From Clostridia bacterium (lineage in GTDB: Bacteria > Bacillota > Clostridia > Christensenellales > Pumilibacteraceae), in contig JAAVYI010000031.1 of NCBI GenBank assembly GCA_022791055.1, positions 1 to 43,283 of the forward strand: DNA of 43,283 nucleotides, in the 5' to 3' direction. The notes beneath the pieces are model-generated. The model was not told the DNA's origin and did not search any database. It saw nothing but the letters and a program-made list of their open reading frames with translations. The position numbers and the translations under genes were made by a program. Below, in pieces: positions 41,737 through 43,283 of this stretch; position 1 is the stretch's first letter; every line of letters starts with the position of its first letter.

Positions 41737-42581
41737 GCGCGCACCCTCCCGAACACCGTTTCGGCCACGTCGCCGCGATTCATCGAATACAAATGAATGC
41801 CGTCGACCCCGTGCGCCAGTAAGTCCTCGATCTGACCGACCGCATAGTCGATGCCCGCCCGCTCCATGGCCGCGCCGTCGTCCCCGCACAGAGCGATGAT
41901 CCGCGACAGTTCATAGGGGATCGACGCCCCGCACATCGACACCATGCGCTTGATTTGCGCGGCGTTTAAGACCGGCATGATCCCAGCCTCGATCGGCACG
42001 GCGATCCCCCGTTTTGCCGCCAGTTCGCGGAAACGGTAGAACTTGGCGTTGTCGAAAAACAGTTGCGAAATCAGGTGCGTAACGCCTGCGTCGATCTTGC
42101 GCTTGAGGTTGTCGACGTCGGTTTCGAGCGAGTCCGCCTCGACGTGTCCCTCGGGATAGCACGCGCCGATGAGGTTGCACGCGGGGTACGTTTTTAAAAT
42201 GAATGCGGCCAGTTCGTCGGCGTGGTGAAAATCGAAAAAACGCGACTGCTCGCCCACGTCGCCGCGCAACACCAAAATATTGTCGATACCCTTTCTTTCG
42301 AGCGTTTCCAATTCCTCGACACAGTGCGCTTTCGTCATGTTGACGCAGGTAAAATGCGCGACGGCGTTTAGGTCGAACGCGTCGACGGCCACGCTGCACA
42401 CGTCCGACGTGGTCGCGCCGCCGTTACCGCCCGCGCCGCAGGTGATCGAAATAAAATCGGGGTCGAGCGCGGCGATTTTTCGGAGCGCGCGAATAACGCC
42501 CTCCATAGCGCCGCTTTTTTTGGGCGGAAACACTTCCGCGGAAAATACGGTTTTTTTGTCAAACAACGGTCGAATATTCAT
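41733..42581 (-). CDS. metF: Methylenetetrahydrofolate reductase
   Basis: 282 residues from the ATG at 42581 (MNIRPLFDKKTVFSAEVFPPK); the longer frame to 42704 lacks family sequence. TIM barrel with FSAEVFPPK at the N-terminus, FISITCGAGG and NILVLRGD, all conserved in MetF. It makes 5-methyltetrahydrofolate for the MetH encoded next. It may pair with a separate FAD/NADH or ferredoxin subunit, as in many clostridia. No Shine-Dalgarno at a workable distance: -35 TTTACA, 17 bp and -10 TACAAT end 7 bases before the ATG, so the operon is predicted to be leaderless. That leaves no room for an S-box or T-box riboswitch. Confidence 0.95.
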   Translation of the reverse strand: MNIRPLFDKKTVFSAEVFPPKKSGAMEGVIRALRKIAALDPDFISITCGAGGNGGATTSDVCSVAVDAFDLNAVAHFTCVNMTKAHCVEELETLERKGIDNILVLRGDVGEQSRFFDFHHADELAAFILKTYPACNLIGACYPEGHVEADSLETDVDNLKRKIDAGVTHLISQLFFDNAKFYRFRELAAKRGIAVPIEAGIMPVLNAAQIKRMVSMCGASIPYELSRIIALCGDDGAAMERAGIDYAVGQIEDLLAHGVDGIHLYSMNRGDVAETVFGRVRA

Positions 42582-42588
42582 GTTTCCT

Positions 42589-42617
42589 ATTGTAGCACAC
42601 TTTTTCCCGCATGTAAA
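42589..42617 (-). promoter_or_regulatory. Leaderless-type promoter of the metF-metH operon
   Basis: On the minus strand, -35 TTTACA (42617-42612), a 17-bp spacer, -10 TACAAT (42594-42589), then 7 bases to the ATG at 42581. Confidence 0.7.
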
Positions 42618-42696
42618 ACAAATGACTTTTTCCGCAAAAATTTTTCGCCGTTCCCCGTAGCCGGCACAAAAATAAGCGCGCCCGACCGTTACCGTA

Positions 42697-42762
42697 ATTC
42701 CCATAGGGAATATTAGGTAAGCCGTAGGCGAACGAGAATTAGGCGTGGCGTGAAGCCACGCC
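42697..42762. repeat. Palindrome and GC hairpin upstream of metF
   Basis: ATTCCC-ATA-GGGAAT at 42697-42711 with outer TACC/GGTA arms, then GGCGTGGC-GTGAA-GCCACGCC (42742-42762) followed by TTTT on the plus strand. The second looks like a plus-strand terminator, but no plus-strand gene ends here. Confidence 0.5.
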
Positions 42763-42792
42763 TTTTCTCTTGTCTTGGTTTAGTTGCTTGTG

Positions 42793-42903
42793 TCAGTTGT
42801 AGGTTTCGTCATCGTCGAAGAACGCCGTGTCCGAAGTTATAAGCATACCTTCGAAAGCAACGGACTTTTTCTTCTCTCGGAAGGTTACGTTTAACTCTTT
42901 CAT
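42793..42903 (-). CDS. Possible 36-residue small protein
   Basis: An open frame with ATG at 42903 encoding a basic start (MKELNVTFREKKKSVAF) and an acidic end (FFDDDETYN). No convincing ribosome binding site, and a terminator hairpin lies just upstream (42966-42984). It may be chance. Not recognised. Confidence 0.3.
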   Translation of the reverse strand: MKELNVTFREKKKSVAFEGMLITSDTAFFDDDETYN

Positions 42904-42949
42904 TGTCTTTTTCCATTGAGCGTAAAGCCTATCACGGCTTACGAATTTT

Positions 42950-42984
42950 GCGTAACAAAACAAAACTTACGCCCTTTCCGTAAG
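42950..42984 (-). terminator. Terminator downstream of the partial kinase gene
   Basis: On the minus strand, CTTACG-gaaaggg-CGTAAG followed by TTTTGTTTTGTT. It probably ends the transcript of the kinase whose stop is at 43171. Confidence 0.7.
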
Positions 42985-42993
42985 CTAAGGCAC

Positions 42994-43125
42994 GGGCGGC
43001 TATACTGCCCAAACCTTCCGCTATGAGCTGTCGCTCATTGCGGAATCTGCCAAACTCATAACCGTTATCCGTTCGGCACACCCTTTCAAAAGGGTACAAT
43101 ACCACTCATTACACTACTGTGGTAT
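42994..43125. other. Stretch of four consecutive hairpins, no gene
   Basis: GGGCGG/CTGCCC (42994-43010), TTCCGC-t-ATGAG / CTCAT-t-GCGGAA (43016-43045), ACCCTTT/AAAGGGT (43080-43095) and ATACCAC/GTGGTAT (43099-43125). With the terminator at 42966 this makes five hairpins in 160 bases between the kinase stop and the small ORF. Confidence 0.5.
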
Positions 43126-43170
43126 GCTATGTATTTTATCACTATGACAGGTTTTGTAGAAAGCGACTTT

Positions 43171-43283
43171 CTAAAATTCAACGGTAAACTTACTGCCCTC
43201 GCCAAGCGTGCTTTCGACGCTTATTTTCCATCCCGACTTTTGGCATATCTTTTTGGCAACGGCAAGTCCCAAACCAAAGCCGC
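43171..43283 (-). CDS. Histidine kinase, C-terminal fragment (continues past the window end)
   Basis: The minus strand from the window edge encodes 36 residues ending at a TAG at 43171: GFGLGLAVAKKICQKSG followed by a strand ending EGSKFTVEF. This is the G2 box and last strand of a HATPase_c domain, so it is the end of a sensor histidine kinase. Codon use is AT-richer than in the GC-rich genes nearby. The sensor part lies outside the window. Confidence 0.85.
   Translation of the reverse strand, partial: GFGLGLAVAKKICQKSGWKISVESTLGEGSKFTVEF

Noticed and set aside
42582..42792. S-box or T-box riboswitch before metF
   Set aside because: A good promoter ends 7 bases before the ATG, leaving no leader, and no S-box or T-box elements are visible.

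Overview
The window looks like a chromosomal segment of a GC-rich member of the Bacillota, most likely Clostridia (inference). The reasons are the many minimal XRE repressors, a TM1266-type iron-only hydrogenase regulator, SigA-like promoters (TTGACA-17/18-TATAAT), strong AGGAGG ribosome binding sites, a tRNA-Gly with encoded CCA, and Firmicutes-style sugar catabolism. The family or genus cannot be fixed from sequence alone. Two AT-richer patches, about 9490-10220 and 42700-43283, and the small XRE loci at both ends look like accessory DNA.

Layout. 1-139 is the 5' part of a Cys-rich protein gene. 223-706 holds two minimal XRE regulators, followed by about 620 bp of hairpin-rich non-coding DNA. 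1328-4459 (minus) is an ftsH operon with two membrane proteins of unknown function. 4544-9417 is an AraC regulator divergent from a four-gene operon of two TIM-barrel isomerase/epimerases and two Gfo/Idh/MocA oxidoreductases. 9502-11474 has tandemly duplicated XRE genes beside a SLOG-like protein and an unknown protein. 11469-13831 (minus) is a NitT/TauT-type ABC importer. 14186-17262 (minus) has a hydrogenase-type regulator, a Wzz-like protein and a TPR-like protein. 17390-20203 (minus) is a LacZ-type GH2 enzyme.

20296-21144 is an XRE regulator divergent from a lipoprotein gene. 21239-22063 is a CPBP protease. 22151-26644 is a divergent GH144/GH94 pair that probably degrades beta-1,2-glucan. 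26709-28844 is a hybrid histidine kinase. 28892-31279 is DNA ligase D. 31484-32497 is a LacI regulator and 32695-32769 is tRNA-Gly(CCC). 33050-34696 is a four-zinc-ribbon membrane protein. Two more minimal XRE genes follow (34954-35518), then a calcium-type P-ATPase and a lipoprotein (both minus). The window closes with a metF-metH operon (minus), a hairpin-rich stretch, and the C-terminus of another histidine kinase.

The most unusual signal is a shared promoter design in front of all five minimal XRE genes (223, 503, 20499 minus, 34954, 35321). Each has two inverted repeats centred about 36 and about 6.5 bp upstream of the -10 hexamer, about 29-30 bp apart. Each lacks a good -35 box, and the start codon begins 6 bp after the -10, so the mRNAs are predicted to be leaderless. 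The same -10-to-ATG geometry occurs at four unrelated genes (AraC, the TPR-like gene, CPBP, metF), this time with clear -35 boxes. Other notable items are a palindromic operator shared by the duplicated XRE genes and the SLOG operon, a 97-bp inverted-repeat element present in two opposite copies, and a ribosome-binding-site hairpin with a competing alternative before the hydrogenase regulator.
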